Positions 28,643-39,776 of a stretch of DNA of 64,000 bases are shown piece after piece. The notes below the pieces were generated by a model. It was given only the letters and a program-made list of their open reading frames with translations. It searched no databases and was not told the origin of the DNA. The first letter of the stretch is position 1. Every line of letters begins with the position of its first letter. The position numbers were made by a program, and so were the translations under genes. The stretch is from NCBI GenBank assembly GCA_019217005.1, contig JAHBNG010000025.1, positions 1 through 64,000 of the forward strand. Direction: 5' to 3'. Source of the DNA: Chloroflexi bacterium TSY (GTDB lineage Bacteria; Chloroflexota; Anaerolineae; Caldilineales; Caldilineaceae).

Positions 28643-31600
28643 TAGGGAAATAGACCAGCGTTCTGTACTATCTTGAGATAACTCTCTTGCTGTGGCCAAA
28701 GTGTGGCGTGCAGTCTCTACATCACCCGCCCGTGCATAACCCTTCGCTAATAGCGACAGAAACCATGGTCGCCAGAGTCTTGCCCCCATGGTACCATATC
28801 TCTCCAGATAGTGTTCCATCTGCTTGATTCCTTTTTCGATCTGTCCATTCAGAATCCGCAACCATCCATCCAATAGCATGCCGGTCGTCAGCCAGAAAGG
28901 AAACTCATGCTGCTTACAGAGGATCAGAGTTGCACTGACCCACTTTCGTGCTTGCTCCGCGTCATCATCGAGCAGATAGAGGATCGCGGCATGAATCTGT
29001 ACAAAGCTTTGACTGAATGGATGGTTGATCGTCTCAACTAAATCGAGGGCAGTCTGGCAATTGGTCAATGCAGCTTTCCTGTCCCCCGATAGCCAGAGCG
29101 TCCACGCCAAAAGAACATGTCCAGCAGCGCCAGGATCCAGGCCATATTGGGCGACGAGCGTATTGTGATCGGACACCTTGTAGAGGCTCAGGCATGCGTC
29201 AAGATGGGTGCGCGCGGCCTCAAATTCACCCATATGTAGTAAGGTCACGCCCAATGTACGATGACCGGTCAATAACGGCATGGGTTCATTCCGTTGCTTT
29301 GCAAGAGAAAGCCATCTTTGGCTCAGGGACCGTGCCTGCTGATGATCGGCGCGGGCGTGGAAAAAGGTCCACAAACCATAGAGCACAGGGAAGATTTCGG
29401 GCGTGTCACCGATCTCTTGACAAAGAGTCTCGGCACGAAGAAATGCTTCCTCTACTTGGGGTGAGGCGTATCCCTTGGTCACCAGAAGTGCGTTGCTCAA
29501 TCCGACCTGCAGTCGCAATTCTGTCAATGTTTGATCAGGCGCGCCATCGAGGCTCTGCATCAGGGTGAGCGCGTGGGCAAAGTAATCGACGGCTTCGGCG
29601 TTGGCAGAGATGCGGAACGCCTGCTCACCCGCCATTTGCAAATAGTGAATGGCGCTTTCGGTCAGACCCGCTAATTCGAAGTGACGAGCAAGCAAAGGCG
29701 CTATTTTGGCTTCTTGATCACCATAGAGCGATTCCAGTACCCTGCCGACATCTTCGTGCAAGTATGCCCGCTCCGATTCGCTCAGACCGTTGTATATATA
29801 CTGCTGAAAGAGGTTGTGCCGAAATCGAAAAAGAGAGAGGCGCTGCCTAGACAGTCGTTTAACCCCTTGGTCACGCACGAGCCGATGACGCCGCACCAAA
29901 TCTGTGCTGAGGCGCCGCACCAGATCGCGTACCTCAACCGCCTGTATGCGAGCAATCACCTCTGCCGTAAAATCTTCACCTTCCACACTTGCAATGGTCA
30001 GCGATTCGCGCAGTTCATCTGTCAAACGCTCAATGCGTCGCTCAATGATCCCCTCAACCTTGGCTGGCAATGAGGCCCAGTCTAGATTAGCCTGTATTAT
30101 CCAACATCCATTCTCATCTTGAACAAGGTCACCCCTCTCCTGCATATCCCGCAGCAATTCGACAGTAAAAAGAGCGTGCCCACTGGTTTGACGAAAGAGT
30201 GCCTGCCGGAAGTTCTCGTCCAAATGGTTTGGTTCGCTGCCAATGAGTAGGTCGACGAAGCGTCTACGCGCTTCTTCTGACAGCCGATTCAGCGAAATCC
30301 AGACGTCGCCATAGAGCCCTTTGAGTTCACTTGTTACCAAAGTAAGCGGATGTGGCTCGCCATTTCGCCCATGAGCCACGTCTTCGGGGCGGTAGGTGCC
30401 TACCAGCAGGATACGACTCCCAGCCAGGCGACGCGCCAGGTGGAATAGCAGTTCTGCTGACGAGGAATCCACCCAATGCAGATCATCAAGGATGAGGAGC
30501 AAAGGTTGTCGCGTAGCCATGCCGCAGAGCAACGTTGTGCACTGCTCAAAGAGGTGCGATTGCTGTATACGAGTCGCGGCACCGAGCCGCTTCTGTTCAA
30601 CCAATCTCTTGAGACGAAGAAGCCAACCATCTGTCCCGGCGGAGAGCACTTGGGCATGTTCAATTAGTGTTGCGCTGGGCAGAATGGTATCGACCATGTC
30701 TGGACCCTGTTCAACTAACAGCGAACCAGCCACTGGTAGAAAGCGTTGCAGACGTTTTGCGTTCTCCTACGTAATTAGCTCTTGGCTCTGCTCATGCGCC
30801 ACGGCCCCTGTGAGCAAGGAGATGAGTTCTCGAAAAGGTAGATAGGGGTCGCCACCACCAGTTTGGGCATTGCAATTGCCATAGGCCACGAGCAGATCGG
30901 AGATTTCTTCCTGGGCACGATGGGTAAACTCGTTGACCAATGCCGTTTTACCTGCTCCTGCTTCACCTGTGACAAAAACCACCTGCCCCTCGCCAGAAAG
31001 GGCGGCCGTTAGATATTTGTGTAGTTGGTCGAGTTCCTGATCTCGCTCCACAAAGACTCCGCGTTCGCTCTCAGGTAGAACGTGGAATAAATTCTCCCCC
31101 ACAGCGGATTGACCAACCGTCACTTTTGCCGGTTGTGGTTCCGTCGACACCAAAGACACGGGTAATCGTTTTGACTTGAGCGCCTCAAAGAGCTGGGTCG
31201 TTTCAACATCTGGCGCCACATCTAAATCCTGGCGTAGAATGCGCTCACATTCTTGGTATTGGCGCAAGGCATCCGCATGACGATCTGCTTGAGCATAGAG
31301 CAACATCAGTTGACGATGGGCCGGTTCGTGGAGTGGATCAAGATTGAGCCAACGCTGACCCAAGATGATCGCTTGAGCAAAATCACCTTGGACCGCATGG
31401 AGTTGTGAGAGTCTCTCCAGCGCCTGAGCCAACTGTGTCTGGAGTGATTGCGTCTGGAAAGCGTGCCAGTCGTCGAAGGAGGGGCTATCGGATAAGGCAA
31501 AACCAGCCATAAAGTCGCCTTGATAATGTTCCACAGCGGTGGTCAGCAGAGCGAGCTGCTGCTCTGCCCTGGCTTGTCCCTGGATAACCAAATGCTGAAA

Positions 31601-31915
31601 GTCAACTATATCTACCCAAATATTGGCGTCCGGATTCATTCCAATTCGCTGTTGATCAGACGCAAGCCATCCTTCCCCAAGTGTCCGGTTGAGATGGGAG
31701 AGGGTGCGGCTGAGGTCGGTTCGTGCGTCGCGTTGGCTGTAGTCCGGCCAGAAGAAAGTGGCCAAACTATCACGGCTCTGTGGCTGCTGTTCAACAGCTA
31801 GATAGACCAGGAGGGCCAGTGCTTTGCGACGACTCAGTGAAAGGGGTGAATGATCGAGTTCAACCCGTGGTGGCCCAAGGAGATAGATCGTGAGACGAGA
31901 CATAGTTGTTTTCAT
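28637..31915 (-). pseudogene. BTAD/STAND regulator with in-frame TAG and MITE-truncated end
   Basis: N-terminus MKTTMSRLTIYLLGPPRVEL. The second Met (31903) matches the start of paralogues, but the ATG at 31915 forms an ATGA overlap with the upstream gene. Winged helix and BTAD domains, Walker A GEAGAGKT near 313 and Walker B LLLILDDLHWVD near 475, then TPR repeats. A TAG at 30767-30769 splits the frame (...AHEQSQELIT, stop, ENAKRLQRFLP...). CAG (Gln) to TAG is the simplest origin. The 3' end runs into MITE A copy 3, which provides the stop, so the last TPR part found in paralogues is missing. Confidence 0.85.
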
Positions 31916-33708
31916 GACATTGAGTAGTCACTGGTCGTAATTACTAGTTCTGTCTTCTCTGGCGACTCTGGCGCCAGGTATGGATATCTTTCTTCCAGAT
32001 CTTTCACCTTCTTCGTGGCGCCCCAACGCTGATAGCCCGCGTGCGATTGGGTGAGGTAGAGCTGGGCAAATTCCATTTTCCCTTTGCTCAACCAGAATTT
32101 AGCCGCCAGTTCATTGGCCAACGCTTCATTCTGGAGAAAGCCATGCTCGGCAGCAGATTCAATGGCCTGATCATACAATTCCGTCGCCTCCCAGTTGTTG
32201 TTTGTCATGCGGGCCATCTCTGCCGACACCAGAAGGTAGGCGTGATTGAAATTCTCTGGACAATTGTCCGCCCAGACTTTTAGCTGATATTGTTTCGCCT
32301 TTAGATTCTCCCAATATATCTGCCGTTCTTCGGGGAGCGCATCGGTATACAGAGCGGTGAGTGTGAGTGCGGAATAGAAATAATGCTCAAACACAGAAAT
32401 CTGTCCTGATGCGCCACCAACCGTTTTCTCTGACCCTTTGGACATCTCCAGCGCACCTGGGATATCGTCGTAGAGAAGGGCAAGCTGCATCTTGCGAACG
32501 TAATACCAGTGGGCAAGATGATCATAGGACGTGCTGCTTGCTCTCTCTAAAACCAATTCTTCATCGAACCCCTCACTCATGAGCGTGCTCCGGTTCTCTG
32601 TGAGACCCTTTAGAGCAAGAATGCTCTGTTTTGCAGTGAGCACTAGATCGAAAATTGGGTGATCCGTCGCCTTCAGGAATCCTTCAAATTTTCTAATCTC
32701 TTCATCGATGAAGTCCAGGTTACGCCCCATTGTAAAGTATCCCAAGATAGGCAGACCACAGGCAAGACTGGCATAGTGCAAATCTCCGGAATCTATTCCA
32801 GATTGGTACGCCTTGAGGAACAGGGCGTCGCCGAGATTCTTTGGTCTGCACCAATGGGACGTGATGGCAGCCAATACGTACGCTTTGCATCGAAACATGG
32901 TGTCACCGAGTTTCTCGCTCAAATTTGCGCCCAATTGACCAAGCTCGTAGCCCAGATCGAATTCACCACGCATGGTCCCCAACATTTGGCCACAAGAACC
33001 ATAGGCAACGATCGAAGCATGAGCATATCCATGTCTCAATGATACATTGACTGCTTTCAAACCCAAGAGAAGTGCCAGGCTCGGTTGGGCAACGTAGAAG
33101 GGCGTGTGGATATGGCTGGCCAGTGTGAGAAACATCTGCTTCTCTGGATCCGTCATTAGGGGCAAGTCGAGAAGACTATCGGGCATTTGGTTCGCTAGGT
33201 TGGCTTTAAGCGTCTTCAATTCATGTGCGATTTCCGCTTCTATCCCTATTTCCGGCAAGATGACGCCAAACAGGCTAAGGCTTTCTTTTCCAAAGCATAC
33301 GGCCTCGGCAAATTTTTTCTGATTGATATATTGAACAATTTCGATGGCATATATCTTTGCTCTGTCAATATTAGATTTCGCATGGTTGAACAATATCGGA
33401 AAAAGGGCTTCTGCGTGGGCATATCGACCGGACAAATACTCACATTCTGCGGCCTGGAGATGAAGGACAAACGCCAGTTCATAGTCGTCTGCCCAAATTT
33501 CCCGCGGCAGCAGCTCGATGCCGGTCACAAAGTAGTCGCGTGCAGCTTGATAAGCGGCTGAACTTTTTGCCTTCTGACCGGCCATCAAGTTGAGTTTGGC
33601 AAGATCGTATCGCTCGCCATCGTCATCTAGCAGTTCCCGACCAAAATTCCGCTGATCAACAATCTCAAAAATCTGGTCGGCAAGGCGAGATGCGTCAGTT
33701 TGTTTGAA
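31912..33708 (-). pseudogene. C-terminal TPR part of a dual-STAND regulator, cut by an IS
   Basis: About 600 residues match the C-terminal part of the intact 1827-aa regulator (for example NLAKLNLMAGQKAKRSTAYQ there, DLAKLNLMAGQKAKSSAAYQ here). Homology stops exactly at the left end of IS copy 2. Open reading continues into the IS by chance (LCHSSLYQKVK and upstream), which is not part of the protein. DNA-binding and ATPase parts are lost. Its TGA overlaps the ATG of the next regulator (31912-31915). Confidence 0.85.
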
Positions 33709-35207
33709 CTTTACTTTCTGGTAAAGGCTTGAGTGACAAAGGGCAAACCGAAAGGGGCGGAAAAAAGAATCCACCCTGAAAAAACGGGATAAAATGTAAA
33801 AATAGTGCTCGGCTAGTTTAAGCAGCGGCATTGAGGCGGCGATGAGCGAGAACGCCTTTAGGTAAATGGTGTGAAACCGAGGCCTTTTTCCGAAAGTCAG
33901 GGTCGAGTTGGTCGGGAGTTGGAAAAAGAGCACTCGAGAGAACGCGGCGCAGCCTGCCGGGAGTGGCTTGAGGCTCTCGATCCCAGTAGCCAGTCGGTAT
34001 GGGAGGAAGAGAAGCGGCTAAATGGGAAAGAAGATTGCCAGCCAGCAGCCCCAGTTCAGGTAAGCGGAAACAAGCCTCATCGGCATGAACAAATTGACGA
34101 TGTAAGCCAATCATCTGCTTGGAAGCCAAGGGGGGAGGTTCAACAGGCCAGCGTTCCAGGTAGACAAGATAAATGGTTTCAGGCTGCAAAGTCATAACGG
34201 TCGCCAAAACCAAAGGTGTGTTGTAGGCCGGATCCTGAATGACGTAAATCGAGTAGGTACGGTTGGCTGTATCCACCTTGGTTGTTCTGGGGACGAGATT
34301 GTGCCATGCTTGATAGCAAATCAGGCGACCACTATAGAGAAAGCGACCAGACGAGTCCGGAGTTGTAGCCTCGAGTCGCTTTCCCTTATAGCTGCGAGAG
34401 AGCGGACGCACAATATCACCATATTCAGGTGGTCTGCCTTTTTCTTTGCGTTTGGGGAACTCATTGCGGCGCACTGTGCAGTTAATGGCTTCCCGCAGGA
34501 CAAATCGGTCGATGCCGCTTTCTAGCATTTCTCTGATTGTAAACCCGGCATCGACCACCGCCACTTCGTCTGACTCCAGTGATTTCTTCGTCTCTGTCAG
34601 CAGCTTTTTCCGAAACTCACTTTCCTTTGTTCCAACCGTGCATCTCATGATTGCCTTGAGCAGTGGCACTCGCTTCCCGCCTATCTCCCCCGAGCTTATC
34701 ATCACTCCAAAGATGAGCGCGGGCAATGCCCGACGAGCCGTTGAGTTATAGAGTCGGTTCACTTTCCCTTGCAGCTTCGGTCGCCAGAACCCTGTGATAT
34801 CTATGCTTTTCACTCGGTACCCTTCTAACTTTTTTGCCTCCCATTCCCCTTTCCACTTCTTCTTGCCACGACCCCAGCAGACTTGTGATATCCCATGATC
34901 CATATCGAAAGCTCCACCAGCTTCGCCGGAGCTCCTCATCTTCAAACCCGCTTTCTTTCAATGCGCTATGGATTGCTCCTCGACTTTTCAGAAACGACCC
35001 ATTCAGCATTGCCCACATCAGACGCATTACATTTACGTTTGTTCCCATCGGCGTTACTTGCAATACATTCATCAGTACTGCTATAGTTATTTCTGGCGCG
35101 GTTAGCATTCCTTCCTCCTTTTTGGGTTCTCTACCTTTAGGATGAACTGCTAACCGCTTTTTGTCACATTTCTCACCTCATCTCTTTTCTTTTACCAGAA
35201 AGTAAAG
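33709..35207 (-). mobile_element. Insertion sequence, copy 2 (1499 bp), no target duplication
   Basis: Same terminal inverted repeats as copy 1. The flanks (TTGAA left, TATAA right) do not match, and the gene on the left is truncated with no counterpart on the right. An adjacent deletion or IS-IS recombination is likely. Confidence 0.88.
33818..35108 (-). pseudogene. DDE transposase of IS copy 2, one frameshift
   Basis: The N-terminal frame (MLTAPEITIAVLMNVLQVTP, to about 34845) shifts once into the long second frame (EWEAKKLEGYRVKSIDITGF to the end at 33818). The shift is in a purine run with one extra G near 34850. The second frame has VAVVDAGFTIREMLES (candidate catalytic Asp) and LVYLERWPVEPP (candidate Glu), the layout of IS4-like DDE enzymes. 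I cannot name the family safely. Copy 1 differs at the same spot by a different indel, so programmed frameshifting is not supported. Confidence 0.8.
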
Positions 35208-35267
35208 TATAACGGTGGTCGCGATTACTTTTATAAGCTAACGATGGACATTCAGCGATAATCCATC

Positions 35268-35345
35268 GTACTAGCTCATAAATTTAAATAAATTAGCTGG
35301 TTCTACTCGACTGAGTCTGATTTATTTGAATTTATGGCAGTGCTC
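35268..35345. repeat. Family G inverted-repeat element, short copy
   Basis: GTACTAGCTCATAAATTTAA at the left and AATTTATGGCAGTGCTC at the right, with inverted pairing (AAATTTAAATAAATT / GATTTATTTGAATTTAT). Similar ends flank a longer element at 48728-49080. It lies just before the HEAT-repeat gene. Confidence 0.5.
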
Positions 35346-35373
35346 GATATAGTGCAAAAAAGTAGAGAAGAAT

Positions 35374-37029
35374 ATGAGTAGTCAATCAACGAACGGAAAA
35401 TTAGAAGACTATCTGGAGCGCATACACGACAGCGAGCCCGTACGCCAATTACAGGCCATTGGGGCATTAGGTAGGGCAAAGGACTCACAAGCAGTCTCAC
35501 CTCTATCTAAACTTCTTCTGGAGGATAGCGTTCCCGAGGTGCGCGCCCGGAGCGCTGGCGCGCTCGGACAAATTGGTAGCGCCACCGCGGTTGAGGCGCT
35601 CTGTGGCGCGCTGGTCGATGAAGTCGCTGCAGTACGCCAACAAACCGTACTCGCTCTCATCGAGATTGGCGATCCCCGCTCGCTCCCGGCACTACTGAAT
35701 GCTCTCTCTGACGTGGATGTAGACGTCCGTCGTTGGTCCGCACGAGCAGTTGGGCATCTGGGTGATTCTACCGAGATTGAGGCGCTTCGTCAATTGGAAT
35801 CCGATAAGAACCATCGTGTACGCGATGAAGCATCGCAGGCCATTCGCGCACTCCAAGATCGGCAGCGTTTGCAGGAACAAAGGAGCAAAGTCAGCCAGTT
35901 GCGCCAACAGCGCAGCCAGTTACCCACAGCCGATTCTCTATCACAGGTACGTCTTGATGGCGAGATCGACCGAGAGCAGTTGCGCGTCTATCGTCTGGAA
36001 GCGAGTTTGGCCGCCCAACAAGTTGCGCCTCCTTCAGAAGAGTCCGATACGCAAGACAGAGAACGTCAAACGGTTATCTTTGGTTTACAGCGTCTAATTC
36101 GAGAGTTAGAAAGTCTAAATTCCAGCGTGCGTGCGGAACACCTTCGTCAAGTCTGGAGTGGTCAGCTTCGCGATGCAAAAGAACTGCTAGAAGTGTGGAA
36201 CGATGCGGGGGACAGTACTCCATTGGAAGGGATGCAGGAAGAGCTGCGCAGGTTGCGACAGGCCAAGGAAGAAGAACTGGTTGATCAGGAAAAAATCTTA
36301 GAAAATTTGATCCGATTTGTGGAAGAAGCCTTTAACTGCAAACTCAATATTGAGCGAATCTATGATGCTCTCCGTGATTCGAGCAACCGAACAATCGTAG
36401 AGGGCTGGATCCATGAAGCCGAAAACAAATATAGGCTGATCAAGATCGCCCGCGATAATGGCGATATCAATACCGCGCGCGAACATCACACCAATTTGGT
36501 CGCCCTACGCCGAAGAGCACAAGAGGTCAAAGAGCAAGAAGATAGGGATAAACAGAAAGCCGGCAATCTCGTCATCCGGTTTATTTTGATCAGTACTGCT
36601 GTGTTGGCAGTCACATTGTTTCTGCTCGATTGGCTTGAAAAAGCCGAAGGTGATTTACCTGCTCTTGGTGTACCCTATTCCGTGATCTGCTGGAGCGCCC
36701 TGGGATCGATAGCCGCAATGTTGTACCAATTTCTCAACCGACCCGTGAGCCAACTGGAAACAGTCAAATGGCTGGTTGCCCGTCCAATTCAGGGAATCAT
36801 CATGGGAAGTTTCCTCTATCTTATCGTAGAAGGAGGCTTATTTATCCTGAGTAGTGAACAGGTTGTGAGGACAGAAATGGCGGCGGTCATCGGCTTTCTG
36901 GGCGGGTTCAGCGATAAATTTACCGAGGAGATGGTTCGACGGGCAACATCCATCTTGACTCAGGATGGCAGCGAACAGAAAAATACTCCAGACGACAACA
37001 CGAAATCTGCTCCCGAACCGACAAGTTAA
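35374..37029 (+). CDS. HEAT-repeat protein with coiled coil and membrane anchor, 551 aa
   Basis: The first 170 residues are five or so HEAT (PBS-lyase type) repeats, for example AVSPLSKLLLEDSVPEVRAR and SLPALLNALSDVDVDVRRWS. Residues about 170-390 are long charged helices, likely a coiled coil. Three to four hydrophobic segments follow (FILISTAVLAVTLFLLDWL near 400, VICWSALGSIAAMLYQF near 430, GIIMGSFLYLIVEGGLFIL near 465 and a weaker one near 505). HEAT repeats bind other proteins; the job here is unknown. The ribosome site GAGAAG supports the start. Its end overlaps the convergent BNR gene by 4 bp. Confidence 0.85.
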   Translation: MSSQSTNGKLEDYLERIHDSEPVRQLQAIGALGRAKDSQAVSPLSKLLLEDSVPEVRARSAGALGQIGSATAVEALCGALVDEVAAVRQQTVLALIEIGDPRSLPALLNALSDVDVDVRRWSARAVGHLGDSTEIEALRQLESDKNHRVRDEASQAIRALQDRQRLQEQRSKVSQLRQQRSQLPTADSLSQVRLDGEIDREQLRVYRLEASLAAQQVAPPSEESDTQDRERQTVIFGLQRLIRELESLNSSVRAEHLRQVWSGQLRDAKELLEVWNDAGDSTPLEGMQEELRRLRQAKEEELVDQEKILENLIRFVEEAFNCKLNIERIYDALRDSSNRTIVEGWIHEAENKYRLIKIARDNGDINTAREHHTNLVALRRRAQEVKEQEDRDKQKAGNLVIRFILISTAVLAVTLFLLDWLEKAEGDLPALGVPYSVICWSALGSIAAMLYQFLNRPVSQLETVKWLVARPIQGIIMGSFLYLIVEGGLFILSSEQVVRTEMAAVIGFLGGFSDKFTEEMVRRATSILTQDGSEQKNTPDDNTKSAPEPTS

Positions 37030-37967
37030 AGCCCCGAATGCGTTATCGTCCGAACCACGTCGTCTTGGGTCAACGCAACAAGCGTAGATCGCTCAGTTGA
37101 GACGGTAGCTGGAATTGTCAGTGCAATGACTGGTTCGGTATGTTCGCAGAAATTCCAGCGATGGCCACCATCTTGTGAGCACAAGATCGATTCATTGCAG
37201 AGCGCAAATGGCTCTCCTGAATGGACGTAGTTCCTCGGAATGAACACCTGGTGAATGGACCCACCATCTGGGCAGAATCGCGCTGTCCATGTTTCTCCTT
37301 TGTCCTGGGTTTGCCACAAGCCAGATGATATGGTACCAGCCAAAGCAATGCCATCATCCCCAAAATTGGGTGATAGCGCAATGGACAGAACTGGTCCATG
37401 TTCCATCGGGAAGGCTAGCTCACGCCAGGCTCGTCCTTGATTGTGGCTGACAAGGAGACCGCTCTCCGTTCCGATGAATACTGTTTCGTCTATAGCAAAC
37501 GTCGGCGAAAGAGCCAATGTATAGACCTGTAGATCGGATAGACCAAAATTCCACCCCGTCCATCGTTCACCCTTATCTGCCGAACAGAGCACGCCATCCT
37601 CGAATGTACCAGCCAACACGATACCATCCTCTTCATAGCAAGGCGATAGTGCCAAAGTGGAGACTGTCGTCCGTGTCGACTGTGTACGCGCCACGTGCCA
37701 CGTGTCTGCGCCATCCGTCGAACGCAGGATCCCGCCTGTTGTGCCCACGAAGAGCGTTCGATCTTGAGCAAAGTTTGGTGAAAGGACCAGAGCAGTTGCA
37801 GGTAACTGCCCAGCAAGATTGAGAGAAGAGAAGCCATTCATCCAACTTCGCCCCCCATCGTCTGAGTAGAAAAAACCACTCTGCCGAGCGACGAAACAGA
37901 TCCCGTCCTCGTCAAAAGATGGGGAGACAGCAAACATATGGATAGGATCTTGGTAGAACGGTTTCAC
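37026..37967 (-). CDS. BNR/Asp-box beta-propeller protein, 313 aa
   Basis: Repeats of about 40-45 residues with an Asp-box (SDDGGRSW, STDGADTW, SADKGERW, SHNQGRAW, TQDKGETW, SQDGGHRW), each followed by LALSPxF and a short strand, as in sialidase-like and Ycf48-like propellers. There is no signal peptide, so it is probably cytosolic or loosely associated. No catalytic residues can be assigned. It is the last gene of the minus-strand cluster with the GroEL paralogue (132-bp gap). A larger surface protein with a similar propeller is at 53109. Confidence 0.8.
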   Translation of the reverse strand: MKPFYQDPIHMFAVSPSFDEDGICFVARQSGFFYSDDGGRSWMNGFSSLNLAGQLPATALVLSPNFAQDRTLFVGTTGGILRSTDGADTWHVARTQSTRTTVSTLALSPCYEEDGIVLAGTFEDGVLCSADKGERWTGWNFGLSDLQVYTLALSPTFAIDETVFIGTESGLLVSHNQGRAWRELAFPMEHGPVLSIALSPNFGDDGIALAGTISSGLWQTQDKGETWTARFCPDGGSIHQVFIPRNYVHSGEPFALCNESILCSQDGGHRWNFCEHTEPVIALTIPATVSTERSTLVALTQDDVVRTITHSGL

Positions 37968-38099
37968 GAAGGTCTGTCCAGATTTAGGCTAACCCAGAAC
38001 AATAAATTTACATTATGTAGAATAAGTATCTCGACCGATACACGCAAGACGCACCACGCAACACGAGACGTCACGTTTTGTTAATTTTCTTGAATGGTC

Positions 38100-39776
38100 T
38101 TATGGTCCGTCATATGCCTTACGTGGCTTCTTCACGTGGACCAGTACATCTATCGTCAAAGCCAGGGCCGCGCTGCTGATGGCCGCGCGTACGGCTTCTT
38201 TCACGACTGCTGCACCATCGTAAATGCCTGCACGACGCCAGCCAACCACTTGTTTACCGACCACATCCAAAACAGTGTCGGGCGGCAGCCGTTCAAGCTG
38301 TGTGGTGGCTTCTCCCCTATCGAGCCCAGCATTGATGAGAAGTCGGTGAGCGGGTTGCGCGAATGCTTGATGCAAAATCGTATAAGCAGCTCTTTCTTCA
38401 ACACTTTGACTGGCGTCTCGCAACTGCGCCATCAGCGGTCGGCAGGACCAGAGAGCCACACCACCGCCGGGCACGATCCCCTGACTGACAGCACCGCGGA
38501 GCACCATCGCCACCCGTTCCGCCATCCCTGTGCGGGCATCAATTTCTGCTTTGGTTGACCCACCAATCCAAAGAGTCGCCGATCCATTCGTGAGTCTGGC
38601 AATCCGTTCTTGAATCGCTGTCCGCTGATGAGATTTTGTTGCATTTTTAAGAGCAGCACGCAGTGCTGACAGACGTTGTCGCACAACCTTGGGATCACCC
38701 TTGCCGCCGAACAGCCCAACATGATCCTTGGTTGCCCAGAGCCGCCGCGCACGACCAAAATCCGCTGCTCGCACCGTATTGAAACTCTGCCCGGAAGCAC
38801 CAAGCACTGGACACCCTCCCGTCAACAGAGCGAGATCGGTCAAGAAAGCCGCATTCGCATCTGGTGTATCAAAGGCCACTTTGACAGCAAAGTTAGGGAT
38901 CCGTTCACGCGTCGCGTCTGCTTGCAGAAAACCGAGCGCTTGCTCCGTCACGTCACCCAGAATCAACACCAAACTCTTGTGCCCTTCTCCGAGCGCGACC
39001 TTGCAGATATGCATCAATTCCTGCATTTCATCGGCTTTTAGGTCCGTGATCAAAATCGCAGGGTCTTCAAACTCGGCACGCTGTTGCTTGTGGTCGGTGA
39101 TCATAGCCTGAGAAACCAAAGTGCCGTTCCAATAGTGGCCCTCTACATACTCGATGGTGGATTCTAGACCCCGTCCACTGCGGATGTCCAGATAGCCATC
39201 CGCGCCGAGCATCTCAAAAGCCTCACCAAGCAATTGGGCGAGCCGTGGCTCATGGCAAATCGAGAGGGCAAGACGACTCAAGTTATTTCTGTGCTGGCAG
39301 GGAGTAATCATGTTGTCCAACCGCTCGAGCACAAGCCTCATTCCTGTCTCAAAATGTTGGCGCAGCATCGTTGCGTTGCCACCTGCTGCAATGAACCGCA
39401 CCCCTTCGTCAAAGATCGTTTGAAAGAGGAGCGCGGCGGTTACTGTCCCATCACCCACTTCTGTGCGCAATCGCCAAGGTATATGGCGAAGATACATTGC
39501 GCCCATATCTTCATCCCGGTTCGCCAATTCGATGATGCGTCGTGCAATCAAGCCGCCATCATCCAGGATTTCGGCGCCGCCGTTGACCAATTCATGGCCG
39601 ACAGTTCGCGGCAAAGGACCAAAGGTTGGTGCAATCGTCCGGACGATCTGGTGAACGCCGCGTTGAAAGGCACTGTGGACTTGTGGCTGTAGGATTACTT
39701 CTGGACGTTGGGTAAAGGGATAGAGCAGTTCGTTGTGGGGATTGTCAAACTGTTGCTTGTGTAGATCCTCGGGCAT
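38100..39776 (-). CDS. Divergent GroEL-like (Hsp60/TCP-1 family) chaperonin, 558 aa
   Basis: Shows the group I chaperonin plan with altered motifs: GPLPRTV near 53, EVGDGTVTAALLFQ near 106 (Asp109 at the ATPase site of the equatorial domain), an apical part in the middle and GIVPGGGVALWSC near 427. The start has no SD-like site but follows the previous stop directly. It lacks the GGM-rich tail of housekeeping GroEL, has no groES next to it and carries a long N-terminal extension. It is thus a paralogue, perhaps for a special client. The neighbours (ABM-like protein upstream with 0 bp gap, BNR protein downstream) may be that client set; this is inference. Confidence 0.85.
   Translation of the reverse strand: MPEDLHKQQFDNPHNELLYPFTQRPEVILQPQVHSAFQRGVHQIVRTIAPTFGPLPRTVGHELVNGGAEILDDGGLIARRIIELANRDEDMGAMYLRHIPWRLRTEVGDGTVTAALLFQTIFDEGVRFIAAGGNATMLRQHFETGMRLVLERLDNMITPCQHRNNLSRLALSICHEPRLAQLLGEAFEMLGADGYLDIRSGRGLESTIEYVEGHYWNGTLVSQAMITDHKQQRAEFEDPAILITDLKADEMQELMHICKVALGEGHKSLVLILGDVTEQALGFLQADATRERIPNFAVKVAFDTPDANAAFLTDLALLTGGCPVLGASGQSFNTVRAADFGRARRLWATKDHVGLFGGKGDPKVVRQRLSALRAALKNATKSHQRTAIQERIARLTNGSATLWIGGSTKAEIDARTGMAERVAMVLRGAVSQGIVPGGGVALWSCRPLMAQLRDASQSVEERAAYTILHQAFAQPAHRLLINAGLDRGEATTQLERLPPDTVLDVVGKQVVGWRRAGIYDGAAVVKEAVRAAISSAALALTIDVLVHVKKPRKAYDGP

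Noticed and set aside
31912..33933. 673-codon open frame as one protein
   Set aside because: The first 75 codons are read from IS copy 2 and have no ribosome site or family match. Homology starts exactly at the IS end.
22064..35207. Programmed frameshifting in the IS transposase
   Set aside because: The two copies need opposite frame changes at the same spot, which fits independent indels rather than a conserved slippery site.
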